From an uncultured Arenicella sp. (lineage in GTDB: Bacteria > Pseudomonadota > Gammaproteobacteria > Arenicellales > Arenicellaceae): a DNA stretch of 35,670 bases. Location of the stretch: contig CALAKU010000096.1 of the NCBI GenBank assembly GCA_937922925.1, forward strand, positions 1 through 35,670, given 5' to 3'. The position numbers and the translations under genes are program-made. The notes beneath the pieces were generated by a model that saw nothing but the letters and a program-made list of their open reading frames with translations, had not been told where the DNA came from and made no database searches. Below are positions 23,172-30,685 of the stretch, piece by piece; positions within the stretch are counted from its first letter, which is position 1, and each line of letters opens with the position of its first letter.

Positions 23172-23693
23172 TCATTGTTGTTTCTGTGCTTTCAATGCGG
23201 CGCGTGCGCGGTGCAAATGGGTTTTTGAGGTACCAACGGCCATACCTGTAATTTCAGCGATTTCATTGTGTTGATAGCCCAAATATTCAACCATAATCAG
23301 CACCACTCTGGCGGTATCAGATAAGCATCGCAGTGCTTCGTCAATTTCACGCTCGATGCCAAAGGGCCGAGTGTGCGCCGCGTTTTTTTCATACTTTTGT
23401 TCATCTAAAGATTCAATTTGCCATTTACTGTGTTTACGCAAGTGCCCAATTACCACGTTACTGGTTAGGCGGTACAACCAACTGCTAAAAGCTGAGTCGC
23501 CACGAAAGCTGCCGAGTTTTTCCCAAGCGCGAATAAACGCATCTTGAGCCAAGTCTTCGGCCAAGCTTTTCTGCCCACACAAGCGCAGACACAGTGCGTA
23601 CACTTTGCCAACATTCGCGCGATACAGTTGTTCAAAAGCTCGTTGATCCCCCTGTTGACTGCGAAGGACCAACTGCGATTCGTCTTCAATCAA
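23172..23693 (-). CDS. ECF-family RNA polymerase sigma factor
   Basis: A 173-residue sigma factor with regions 2 and 4 only. Region 2 reads QGDQRAFEQLYRANVGKVYA, then LAEDLAQDAFIRAWEKLGSFRG with the conserved D-A-F-I-R-A-W, and FSSWLYRLTSNVVIGHLRKH. Region 4 is LSDTARVVLIMVEYLGYQHNEIAEITG and then GTSKTHLHRARAALK, the -35-recognition helix. The start is a TTG; an in-frame stop is close upstream, and no ATG is available before region 2. It leads an operon with a membrane protein and a DUF4097 protein. A TGTAAACCTTTT element about 70 bp upstream on the minus strand is reminiscent of ECF -35 sites and may be an autoregulated promoter, at low confidence. Confidence 0.88.
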   Translation of the reverse strand: MIEDESQLVLRSQQGDQRAFEQLYRANVGKVYALCLRLCGQKSLAEDLAQDAFIRAWEKLGSFRGDSAFSSWLYRLTSNVVIGHLRKHSKWQIESLDEQKYEKNAAHTRPFGIEREIDEALRCLSDTARVVLIMVEYLGYQHNEIAEITGMAVGTSKTHLHRARAALKAQKQQ

Positions 23694-23833
23694 GCCGCAG
23701 ACCCGTGGTTATGACATCTAAGATGTGTACTCTTAAGATGGAGCTTACAGCGAAAAGGTTTACACCGGCGTCAACTTTTCGGAGAGGGTAATATAGAGAG
23801 GGCATTCCTTTGCCCGCTGTTCATCCTAGGAAA

Positions 23834-25177
23834 TTAGCTTCTACGCACACGGTCAAGCGCAGAGCCACCAAAAATAAGTAGCGCTCCGCCTACGCCGAGT
23901 AATATCCAGTTGCCACTGATGATTGACTCAAATGCGTGCCCGGCAATCATCAAAAATGAAGCGATTAGAAATAAAATCGACGCCACAAAAGAAGCCCCTT
24001 TGAGATCGTGCCGACGTGCCAAATACATATTTAGCGCCACCACAAAGGCATTAATGCCAAAGCACACCAGCGCCGTAAGCAAGTTTTGATCAATCAAACC
24101 CGCTAACAGGATGATTGGCATATATACAAAACTCAGTATCGCGCTGATGCAATTTTTGGTTGCCAGTGAACGAACCTGTCGCACTTGGTCAAAGCTCATC
24201 GTCAATAACACGATTGCGCTGACGCTCAGATAAACCAACCAGCTGGCATGAGTGTCTATTTGTATGAGCTCAGAGCAAGAAATGAATACGAACCATGAGC
24301 TAAGAATGCTTGATAAAAACGAAGCGCTGTCTATAAACGCGTTGTTTCTATTGCGTTGACGCCAAGTGCGCAAGCCAAGATAACTTAGCACGGCGATTAA
24401 GGCATAGACAGGCGCTTGCATTGAATACAAGAGAAGGGCGCGTGCACTAATAATGATGCCCGGCATTAACAACATGCCAAACGCGATTTTTGTTTCAAGG
24501 GTTGAAAACACGCCTTGCCTTGCAGACAAGCTTTCGATTTGCCGAAGCGCAATGACAAGGCCGAACGCGGCTAGGGTAATGGCCAATATCGGCAGCCTTA
24601 ATGGCACGACTAATAAGAGGCTTAACGCAAAGAAACTTAATGTGAGTGGCTTGGCTATGGGCCGAGCCAATATGGCAAATGAGAAATAACTCAAGGCCCC
24701 TAAAGCCACTATCGACAGCAACGCAGTTACAATAAATGCGCTTGGATCGAGCACGACCCAATGCATCATTTTGGGATAGTCGACAATGGTTTTATCTAAC
24801 GGCAAAAACGAGTAGAGCATGGCTCCGAGCACGGTCATATTAGCGACGACCGAACCCAAAGCCAGCATATAAAATACCCGAGCGCCCTTAAGTTCTTTAA
24901 CGATATTACTCAGCAAAAAACCTGAGAGCGCAAGCAGCCCCGTCTGGCCTAAAAGGCTGATATAGCGACTTACATCATTGCCTTCACTCCAGCCTTGCAA
25001 GGTAAATAAAGACAAAGACGCCATAATCGCTAAGGCACCAAAACCTCTAAGGATTTGCGCAATAGAGATGCTTTTAGTGTTATCGGTGGTGGTTGACTCA
25101 AGCGCCGTATCAGCTTTTGCCACCGTTCCAAGGTCGGCCTCATTATTAAAGCCCATGGCATGGCTATTGAGGGTCAT
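23834..25177 (-). CDS. Polytopic membrane protein of unknown family, coupled to pspA
   Basis: A 447-residue protein from the ATG at 25177, with about twelve hydrophobic segments and short loops. The first ~35 residues are soluble (ending TTTDNTKSISIAQILRG). The membrane part begins LGALAIMASLSLFTL-like (FGALAIMASLSLFTLQGWSEG), and the rest alternates helices with positive loops such as RTWRQRNRNN. The C-terminus (GNWILLGVGGALLIFGGSALDRVRRS) resembles the tail of DUF2157/DUF4401-type proteins, but I cannot assign it. The start is settled by AGGAGG just upstream. A longer frame to 25222 would lack this. The ATG lies inside the end of pspA (14-nt overlap), which means tight coupling. Likely a membrane partner of PspA. 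Confidence 0.72.
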   Translation of the reverse strand: MTLNSHAMGFNNEADLGTVAKADTALESTTTDNTKSISIAQILRGFGALAIMASLSLFTLQGWSEGNDVSRYISLLGQTGLLALSGFLLSNIVKELKGARVFYMLALGSVVANMTVLGAMLYSFLPLDKTIVDYPKMMHWVVLDPSAFIVTALLSIVALGALSYFSFAILARPIAKPLTLSFFALSLLLVVPLRLPILAITLAAFGLVIALRQIESLSARQGVFSTLETKIAFGMLLMPGIIISARALLLYSMQAPVYALIAVLSYLGLRTWRQRNRNNAFIDSASFLSSILSSWFVFISCSELIQIDTHASWLVYLSVSAIVLLTMSFDQVRQVRSLATKNCISAILSFVYMPIILLAGLIDQNLLTALVCFGINAFVVALNMYLARRHDLKGASFVASILFLIASFLMIAGHAFESIISGNWILLGVGGALLIFGGSALDRVRRS

Positions 25178-25832
25178 GATTATCCTCCTCGCTCGTGCTG
25201 GCTTGGTTGAGTAAGTCGTCAAGTTGCGCTTCTAGGGCTACTCGATTTTCTTCGCGATTTAGCTCAGCTTCTAAGGGGTCTATGGCTTGGCTTTCGTACA
25301 ATAAGGGTTCTTGTTCTAGCACGGTGGCTTCCCATCGCTCGAAGGTGGTTTCCAAATCGTCGGTATGCAAACAAGTGGCTACTGTTTTGCTGGTCTTCGC
25401 CAAGGTCTGCCTTGAGCGCATCTGTTGATGGCGTTGCTGAGTTTCATCAAGACGTTGATTCAGTATTTCAAGATGACGAGCTACGTCACGAATCAAATCT
25501 TTTTGTTGGCTCAGGCTGGCTTTTAGATGATTCTGCTCTTGTTCAAAATGATTGCGTTTTGACAGACAAGCCAAGGCTTTGTCTTTATCGTCAGTCGCGG
25601 TTCTCTGTGCTCTTTCGGCCCATAGAGCAGCATCAGCTTGCGCTCGCTCGAGCTTAGATTGCAAATGTTTCTGCTGGCGTATCAGGGCGTTGTATTGCGC
25701 CTGAGTTTTGGCGATGGATTGTCGAGTTTTCTTGATCGCAGCACCAATAATGGCCTCGTGATTTTCTAATTGGTCGACCGCCGAGTTCACATTAGCTGAG
25801 AGCGTCGCGGTGATTCGTTTCATCAATTTCAT
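25164..25832 (-). CDS. pspA: Phage shock protein A (PspA/IM30 family)
   Basis: A 222-residue protein, the usual length for PspA. It has an amphipathic start (MKRITATLSANVNSAVDQLENHE) followed by long coiled-coil helices. AIIGAAIKKTRQSIAKTQAQ, KHLQSKLERAQADAALWAER and DKALACLSKRNHFEQEQ mirror the PspA helices 2-4. PspA oligomerises on damaged inner membrane to preserve proton-motive force. Strong AGGAGG site five bases before the ATG. The terminal 14 nt overlap the downstream polytopic gene. Upstream is an inverted-repeat region and a divergently transcribed HTH regulator. No sigma-54 promoter or PspF-like activator is visible here, unlike in E. coli, so regulation probably depends on the HTH protein. 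PspB/C/F genes are not present in the window. Confidence 0.85.
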   Translation of the reverse strand: MKLMKRITATLSANVNSAVDQLENHEAIIGAAIKKTRQSIAKTQAQYNALIRQQKHLQSKLERAQADAALWAERAQRTATDDKDKALACLSKRNHFEQEQNHLKASLSQQKDLIRDVARHLEILNQRLDETQQRHQQMRSRQTLAKTSKTVATCLHTDDLETTFERWEATVLEQEPLLYESQAIDPLEAELNREENRVALEAQLDDLLNQASTSEEDNHDPQ

Positions 25833-25857
25833 ACAGACCTCCTAAAGGAATATCGTT

Positions 25858-25879
25858 GGTACAAAGATTTCTTTGCACC
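25858..25879. promoter_or_regulatory. Inverted repeat in the pspA/HTH-regulator intergenic region
   Basis: GGTACAAAG, four bases, CTTTGCACC form a 22-bp dyad with one mismatched pair. It lies 25 bp upstream of the pspA start and could be an operator of a dimeric regulator or a 5'-UTR hairpin. The core TACAAA is repeated in the second dyad at 25959-25973, which suggests a shared binding protein. Confidence 0.4.
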
Positions 25880-25958
25880 TAGGCATCCTGTGGTTGCGTA
25901 CCGATTTATTCAACCAAAAACGAAAAAGTGGAAAATTAGAGACGATTAGTTCAATATA

Positions 25959-25973
25959 TTTGTACTTTACAAA
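25959..25973. promoter_or_regulatory. Second inverted repeat next to the HTH regulator start
   Basis: TTTGTA, three bases, TACAAA is a perfect 15-bp dyad ending 12 bp before the ATG at 25986 and just before its AGAGG site. It shares the TACAAA core with the dyad near pspA. The position would allow autoregulation of the HTH protein by blocking its own promoter or translation start. Confidence 0.35.
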
Positions 25974-25985
25974 AGAGGCTTGGTA

Positions 25986-26735
25986 ATGGCGAGATCAAAG
26001 CAAATAATTGAGGCGGTAAAAATAGCACTCAAGCAACGAGGCGTAACCTATCGGTTTTTGGCCTTGCAACTTGAGGTTTCAGAATCTACGGTAAAACAAA
26101 TGTTCGCCAACGCTAACTTTAGTCTGCAACGCCTTGATCGTATCTGCGATGTGCTTGAGCTAGACATCGACAGCTTGTTAGAGCTGGCCGCTCAACACGA
26201 AGAACGTTTAACCAACTTAAGTGTAGAGCATGAACAAGCCTTGGTTGATAATGCGCAATTGTTGCTAGTGGCGTTTTGTTTGGTAACCCATTGGCAAGTC
26301 GATGAGATAGTCGAGCGATATGACATTAGTGAAACGCAAATAATTACCTTGCTAGCGCGGCTCGACAAAATGCGCATGATTGAATTGCAACCAAACAATC
26401 GAGTGCGATTACTGATTACCAATAACTTCAGTTGGCAACCTAATGGGCCAGTAGAAAAGTTTTTCCGCTCTCAAGTGCAAACTGAATTTTTTGACAGTTC
26501 GTTTGATGAACCCGGTGCATTACGCGTGGTAAAAAATGGTTTGCTCAGCGCAAAGTCGCAGATCGAGTTACAACAGCGCATGAGCGCAATCGATCAATTG
26601 TTTAATGATCTTTCTGAACAAGAGAGAAAACTGCCGCTTAATCATCGTCACGGCGTCACCATGATATTGGCGATACGACATTGGCAGCTCGGCGCGTTTA
26701 ATCGTTTAGAGCGTCAACCATCACCGAAGGCATAA
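25986..26735 (+). CDS. HTH (XRE/Cro-like) transcriptional regulator with C-terminal sensor-like domain
   Basis: A 249-residue protein from the ATG at 25986, which has an AGAGG site seven bases upstream; a TTG six bases earlier is also in frame but unlikely. Residues about 5-66 form a Cro/CI-type helix-turn-helix: IKQRG-type lead-in, TYRFLALQLEVSESTVKQMF as the recognition pair, and SLQRLDRICDVLELDIDSLL. The middle (90-140) looks like a winged-helix-like second segment (VDEIVERYDISETQIITLLA), and the C-terminal part is helical and without a recognised ligand-binding domain. Divergent to pspA with dyads between, it is the natural candidate regulator of pspA. The acyltransferase gene follows 34 bp later. 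Confidence 0.75.
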   Translation: MARSKQIIEAVKIALKQRGVTYRFLALQLEVSESTVKQMFANANFSLQRLDRICDVLELDIDSLLELAAQHEERLTNLSVEHEQALVDNAQLLLVAFCLVTHWQVDEIVERYDISETQIITLLARLDKMRMIELQPNNRVRLLITNNFSWQPNGPVEKFFRSQVQTEFFDSSFDEPGALRVVKNGLLSAKSQIELQQRMSAIDQLFNDLSEQERKLPLNHRHGVTMILAIRHWQLGAFNRLERQPSPKA

Positions 26736-26769
26736 GACAGCGAGTGAAATCAAACCATTGGAGAATACA

Positions 26770-28092
26770 ATGAATAGTTTATGGCAGAGCAGTTTAGGGA
26801 AAAGAGCAATGAGCGCCGCTGAGCAAACGCCAGCCGATCGAAATCGCTATGTCGATTTACTGCGTGCCTTGTCGATCAGTGTGGTGGTGCTGGGTCATTG
26901 GATTATGGCGGCTCCTTCTTGGGTAGAATCCGGCGCGCGTTTAGATCATCTTTTTGCCGTTGAGCCTTGGACTCGCTGGTTGACCTGGGGTTTTCAAGTC
27001 ATGCCGGTATTCTTTTTTGTTGGTGGCTTTTCTAACGGCGTTTCTTGGGATGGTGCCCAGCAAAAAGGGCTGAGCTATGCCGAGTGGTTAGAGGCTCGTT
27101 TGCGCCGCTTACTCGGGCCAACCATTCCGCTGATTTTGCTGTGGGCTGTGCTCGGTATCCTTGCTCACTTTCTTGGTATCAGCTCGACGGTATTAACCTT
27201 TGGGTCGCAAATCTCACTCGTGCCGGTTTGGTTCTTGGCGATTTATTTTATTATCGTTATGTTAGTGCCAATCACGCGTGCGCTGTGGCGTCGTTTTGGT
27301 TTTCTAAGCATCGTTGTCCCCATTATTTTAGCTGCGATCGGCGACTGGATATTTTTTAATGGTGCCATCCAGTGGCCGTCTTGGTTTAACTATTTGTTCT
27401 TGTGGGGCGCCGTGCATCAATTAGGCTACGCGTGGCAAGAAAAGCGACTAGAGAACTCAGCCTTGTTGATTATCTCGTTCGCTATTGCCTTTTTAAGCTT
27501 GATTGTACTAACCCAATTTGGCCCCTACCCAACCAGCCTTGTGGGGTATGCCGGCCAAGTTATCAGCAATAATACGCCGCCAAAATTACCTTTAGTCGCA
27601 CTGGGAATAAGCCAAATTTCGCTACTCCTTTTGTTAGAAAAACCGGCTAGGCGCTGGCTGGCTAAAACTCAAGTATGGGCGTCGACGGTACTGATCAATG
27701 GCCTTATCATGCCCGTGTTTTTGTGGCATAGCACCGTCATGATGTTGATTGTCGGCGCGGTCTTTTGGCTAGTGCCTACGTTGCTGGCGACCGAAATAGT
27801 GAGCGCCTCTTGGTGGGCATTAAGGCCGGTATGGATCGCTGTTTACTTGGGCGTATTGCTGGCGTGCTTACCTGTGTTCTTAAAGCTTGAGCAATTGGTC
27901 AGCGCCAAACCCAAAGGCCGCAGTGTGCTAATACTGGTATTGCTCGCGGGCCTATTAATGTGCGTTGGCCTTGCTTTACTCGCTAAGGGCGGCGTTGTTG
28001 GCAGTGCCGCGCTGGGTCTAAACTGGATGGCGATTTTATTCCCACTCGCAGGTGTTTTTGTGTTGTCGGGAATAGGGCGCTGGTTTCGTTAA
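26770..28092 (+). CDS. Acyltransferase 3 family membrane protein
   Basis: A 440-residue polytopic protein from the ATG at 26770 (GGAGA seven bases upstream; an in-frame TTG at 26758 is less good). The signature is the N-terminal helix NRYVDLLRALSISVVVLGHW, with the R-x-x-x-x-D-x-L-R-A segment and the helix-1 histidine that are typical of acyltransferase-3 (OafA/NolL-like) enzymes. About ten transmembrane helices follow. These proteins transfer acetyl or other acyl groups across the inner membrane onto lipids, glycans or lipopolysaccharide; the acceptor is unknown. It is 34 bp after the HTH gene in the same direction, so the two probably form one transcript divergent from pspA. Envelope modification under membrane stress would fit, but that is inference. 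Confidence 0.8.
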   Translation: MNSLWQSSLGKRAMSAAEQTPADRNRYVDLLRALSISVVVLGHWIMAAPSWVESGARLDHLFAVEPWTRWLTWGFQVMPVFFFVGGFSNGVSWDGAQQKGLSYAEWLEARLRRLLGPTIPLILLWAVLGILAHFLGISSTVLTFGSQISLVPVWFLAIYFIIVMLVPITRALWRRFGFLSIVVPIILAAIGDWIFFNGAIQWPSWFNYLFLWGAVHQLGYAWQEKRLENSALLIISFAIAFLSLIVLTQFGPYPTSLVGYAGQVISNNTPPKLPLVALGISQISLLLLLEKPARRWLAKTQVWASTVLINGLIMPVFLWHSTVMMLIVGAVFWLVPTLLATEIVSASWWALRPVWIAVYLGVLLACLPVFLKLEQLVSAKPKGRSVLILVLLAGLLMCVGLALLAKGGVVGSAALGLNWMAILFPLAGVFVLSGIGRWFR

Positions 28093-28124
28093 ACGGTAAG
28101 TCAACTAAGGTTAGGTTCAATTCA

Positions 28125-28532
28125 ATGGTCGAAGTATTAAAAGGTCAATGCCTCTGTGGCAAAGTCGAGTTCGAAATCAAAGGCGACGTGGGCGCGTTTT
28201 ACTTTTGCCATTGCTTACAGTGTCGAAAAACGACTGGCTCCGCGTTTGCGTCCAATTTGTTTGTAAAACCCGAGGCGCTTAGTTGGATAAAAGGCGAAGA
28301 TAATCTCACTCGCTTTGAAGACCCGGCGCGTGATTTTTTTAAACGCTTTTGTAAAACCTGTGGTTCAGGCGTTCCACATCTTAATCGAGACAAAACAAAG
28401 CTGACGGTGCCGGTGGGGAGCTTAGATAATCAGCCCGCGAAAACCCCGCAAGCGAATATTTTTACGGCCGAAACTCCGCCTTGGTTAGAGCCCGGGCTTG
28501 CTGCCCATCGTTTTAAAGGCTTCCCAAGTTAA
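28125..28532 (+). CDS. GFA (CENP-V/glutathione-dependent formaldehyde-activating-like) family protein
   Basis: A 135-residue zinc protein. The zinc-binding cysteines stand in the standard order: C9 and C11 in QCLCG, C28, C30 and C33 in FCHCLQC, C76 and C79 in FCKTCG. The segment CLQCRKTTGSAFASNL is the GFA family core. The name-giving enzyme condenses formaldehyde with glutathione, but most small members have unknown substrates, so no reaction is claimed. It begins 32 bp after the acyltransferase gene in the same direction and may be cotranscribed. Its end overlaps the convergent DUF1304 gene by four bases. Confidence 0.85.
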   Translation: MVEVLKGQCLCGKVEFEIKGDVGAFYFCHCLQCRKTTGSAFASNLFVKPEALSWIKGEDNLTRFEDPARDFFKRFCKTCGSGVPHLNRDKTKLTVPVGSLDNQPAKTPQANIFTAETPPWLEPGLAAHRFKGFPS

Positions 28533-28891
28533 GGCTTTCGAGTACTGATCTTGAGAGTGATGAGCGCCAATATGGCTGGTAGCGCCTGAGTAAAAAAGAT
28601 GCTGGGTTTGGCTGTGGCGGCACCAAAGACTCCGGCCACAATCACGCAGCCTAGGAAGAAGACTTTGATATCAAAGCGATCTTTAATCACGCCCCAAAGT
28701 AAACCTGCAACAAGAAAACCATTGTACAAACCTTGATTCATCGCCAATGCCGCCGAGCTGCTTGATGCTTCGGGCGTCATATTGAATATCTTGCGACCAA
28801 TCTCGTGATCCCAATAGAACATTTCAAGCACTAAAAATCCAAAGTGCAGTATGGCAACGATAATAATTAAAACTGTCGCGATGAGACGCAT
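28529..28891 (-). CDS. DUF1304 family small membrane protein
   Basis: A 120-residue protein with four transmembrane helices (about 3-22, 50-66, 76-94 and 100-115). Diagnostic DUF1304 features are the early HFGFLVLEMFYWDHEIGRKIF, where a helix ends in E-M-x-x-W, and NQGLYNGFLVAGLLWG with the conserved N-Q-G-x-Y-N. The function of the family is not known. AGGAGG lies upstream of the ATG. It is convergent with the GFA gene (4-nt overlap of ends) and starts downstream of the MFS gene in the same direction. Confidence 0.85.
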   Translation of the reverse strand: MRLIATVLIIIVAILHFGFLVLEMFYWDHEIGRKIFNMTPEASSSSAALAMNQGLYNGFLVAGLLWGVIKDRFDIKVFFLGCVIVAGVFGAATAKPSIFFTQALPAILALITLKISTRKP

Positions 28892-28970
28892 AAACCCTCC
28901 TAAATATCACTATCTTAAAAAAGACTCGACAAAGCATTTAACTTTATTGATCCAGTATGAATGCCTCTTT

Positions 28971-30254
28971 TTATGCTGGTGATTGTGCGAAGCGACCGAG
29001 CGGCGCTTCTTTGATCGGCAAGTGAATCAAAGCGGCGATAACACCAAGCAATATATTTATCAGCCACACCAAATCGTAACGCGCGGCGTCCCCATAGGTT
29101 GAAAAGCCAAGGTATTGCCCACAAAACGTAGAGATCATTTGAAAGGCATCGGATTGCTCATAGAGATAGCCCCCTAAGTAGACCCCAGAAAAACTGCCAA
29201 GTTGATGCGATAAGAAAACTACGCCATAGAGTAGTGCCATATAGCGTGTACCAAACATTACCGCCACTAAGCCTGACGTTGGCGGTATCGTGGCCAGCCA
29301 CAAAACACCAATTCCAATGCTGAAAAAGATAACCGAATAAATACTTGGAGGCAAAACAATAAAGATCGCGATCACCAAGGCGCGCAATAGATAAATCCAC
29401 GCGAGCATGGATTGCTTGGGATACTTACCCGACCAAACCCCAGCCACGTAGGAGCCAACCATGTTTGAGACCCCGATAATAGCAAGGCTCATTGCCGCCA
29501 CTTTGGCACTGAAGCCTAGGTCACTTAAATAGGCGGGCATGTGCACAGTGATAAATGCTAAGTGAAAACCACAAACAAAAAACCCGATCACCAACAGAAT
29601 GTAGTGCTTTTGCGCAAAGGCTTCGCTTAAGGCCTGCCAAATAGACTGATCATTGTCTTTATCTATTACTTCGTTTGCACCTGAATATGGGGCCAACGGT
29701 AAGGCTAAGAACAACATCAAAAGAGTTGCCCCCGACATGATTTGAAGCGCTGAGAACCAACCGAAGAAATCGATCAGCGTTTGCGAGAATGGCACCATCA
29801 TAAATTGGCCCATCGAACCCGCTGCGGTGCCGACTCCAGCAACCCATTGCCGACGTTCTTCCGGCACAGCGCGCATCAACGCCGGTATCACAATACCGAA
29901 CGCAGTGCCGGCTATCCCTGCGCCGACAAAGATGCCTGCGGAAACATTAAGTGACCACGCCTCACCTGAAAAAGCCATCCAGAGTAGGCCGATGGCATAA
30001 ATGACCACGGCGCCGAGAATCACTTTCAGATTGCCAAAACGATCAGCCAGGCCGCCAGCAAACACAGAGCAAATACCCCAACTTAAGTTTTGTATGGCTA
30101 GCGCAGTCGCTAATACATCGCGGCCCCAAGTGTGAAAGTCGCTCATCGGTTTCATAAACAAACCAAACGACGAGCGCAGGCCAAACGACATCATCAACAA
30201 TAGACAAGCGCTGAGAATGAGGATTTTAACCGAAGGCGTAAGACGCGATTCCAT
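28971..30254 (-). CDS. Major facilitator superfamily transporter (oxalate/formate antiporter-like group)
   Basis: A 427-residue protein with twelve hydrophobic helices. Between helices 2 and 3 it has GGLADRFGNLKVILG, the classic MFS loop G-x-x-x-D-R-x-G. Helices read FGLRSSFGLFMKPM and SWGICSVFAGGLADR, as in the monocarboxylate/oxalate-formate-type group. Substrate unknown. I chose ATG 30254 (residue 29 of a longer frame reaching 30338) because it is followed directly by the first helix and has AGGAGG 12 bases upstream. The spacing is long, so the start is not fully settled. If the start is 30254, the divergent small protein gene at 30356 is 101 bp away. Confidence 0.8.
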   Translation of the reverse strand: MESRLTPSVKILILSACLLLMMSFGLRSSFGLFMKPMSDFHTWGRDVLATALAIQNLSWGICSVFAGGLADRFGNLKVILGAVVIYAIGLLWMAFSGEAWSLNVSAGIFVGAGIAGTAFGIVIPALMRAVPEERRQWVAGVGTAAGSMGQFMMVPFSQTLIDFFGWFSALQIMSGATLLMLFLALPLAPYSGANEVIDKDNDQSIWQALSEAFAQKHYILLVIGFFVCGFHLAFITVHMPAYLSDLGFSAKVAAMSLAIIGVSNMVGSYVAGVWSGKYPKQSMLAWIYLLRALVIAIFIVLPPSIYSVIFFSIGIGVLWLATIPPTSGLVAVMFGTRYMALLYGVVFLSHQLGSFSGVYLGGYLYEQSDAFQMISTFCGQYLGFSTYGDAARYDLVWLINILLGVIAALIHLPIKEAPLGRFAQSPA

Positions 30255-30355
30255 GACTGAATTATGCCTCCTAAATAACAATTTTAATATGTTGAGCTTG
30301 ACGGCGATTTGAACAAGCGTATATTCGGCCGTCCACAATCTAATCGGAGAGCATC

Positions 30356-30619
30356 ATGGCTAAATTAAGTAAGCCTAAGTTTGCTCCTCGAAACCCCGTG
30401 GCGCGTTCACCTTTACTTGCTAAAGGTGGTGCGCACAAAAGCGAGAAGTCTCATTCTCGAGTAACACCGGGGCAACTCAAGCATCACTATGATGACTGGA
30501 GAGAGGAGCTGGAATTCGAGCGGTCGTTAAAGATGGATTCAGACACGCCGCTTGAATCACTCCTTACTATTATTTCCAAAGGATTACATTTTAGTCGCGA
30601 ACAATTACGCCTGAGTTAG
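30356..30619 (+). CDS. Small basic hypothetical protein (87 residues)
   Basis: A short protein with a strongly basic N-terminal half (MAKLSKPKFAPRNPVARSPL) and an acidic, helical middle (YDDWREELEFERSLKMD), ending in a hydrophobic helix (PLESLLTIISKGLHF). No membrane segment, cysteines or known domain. A good GGAG site precedes the ATG by six bases, and a promoter must lie in the 101 bp to the divergent MFS gene. I do not recognise a family. Basic plus amphipathic composition may mean RNA or membrane binding, but that is speculative. Confidence 0.6.
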   Translation: MAKLSKPKFAPRNPVARSPLLAKGGAHKSEKSHSRVTPGQLKHHYDDWREELEFERSLKMDSDTPLESLLTIISKGLHFSREQLRLS

Positions 30620-30685
30620 CTGACCCTATTTTTTATCCTCAATCGATTAAGTTGCCAGTTCAATTTTATTTTGAGGGTTTTGGGT

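Noticed and set aside
25178..25222. Longer start of the polytopic membrane protein inside pspA
   Set aside because: The ATG at 25177 has an AGGAGG site; the extension has none and adds only basic residues.
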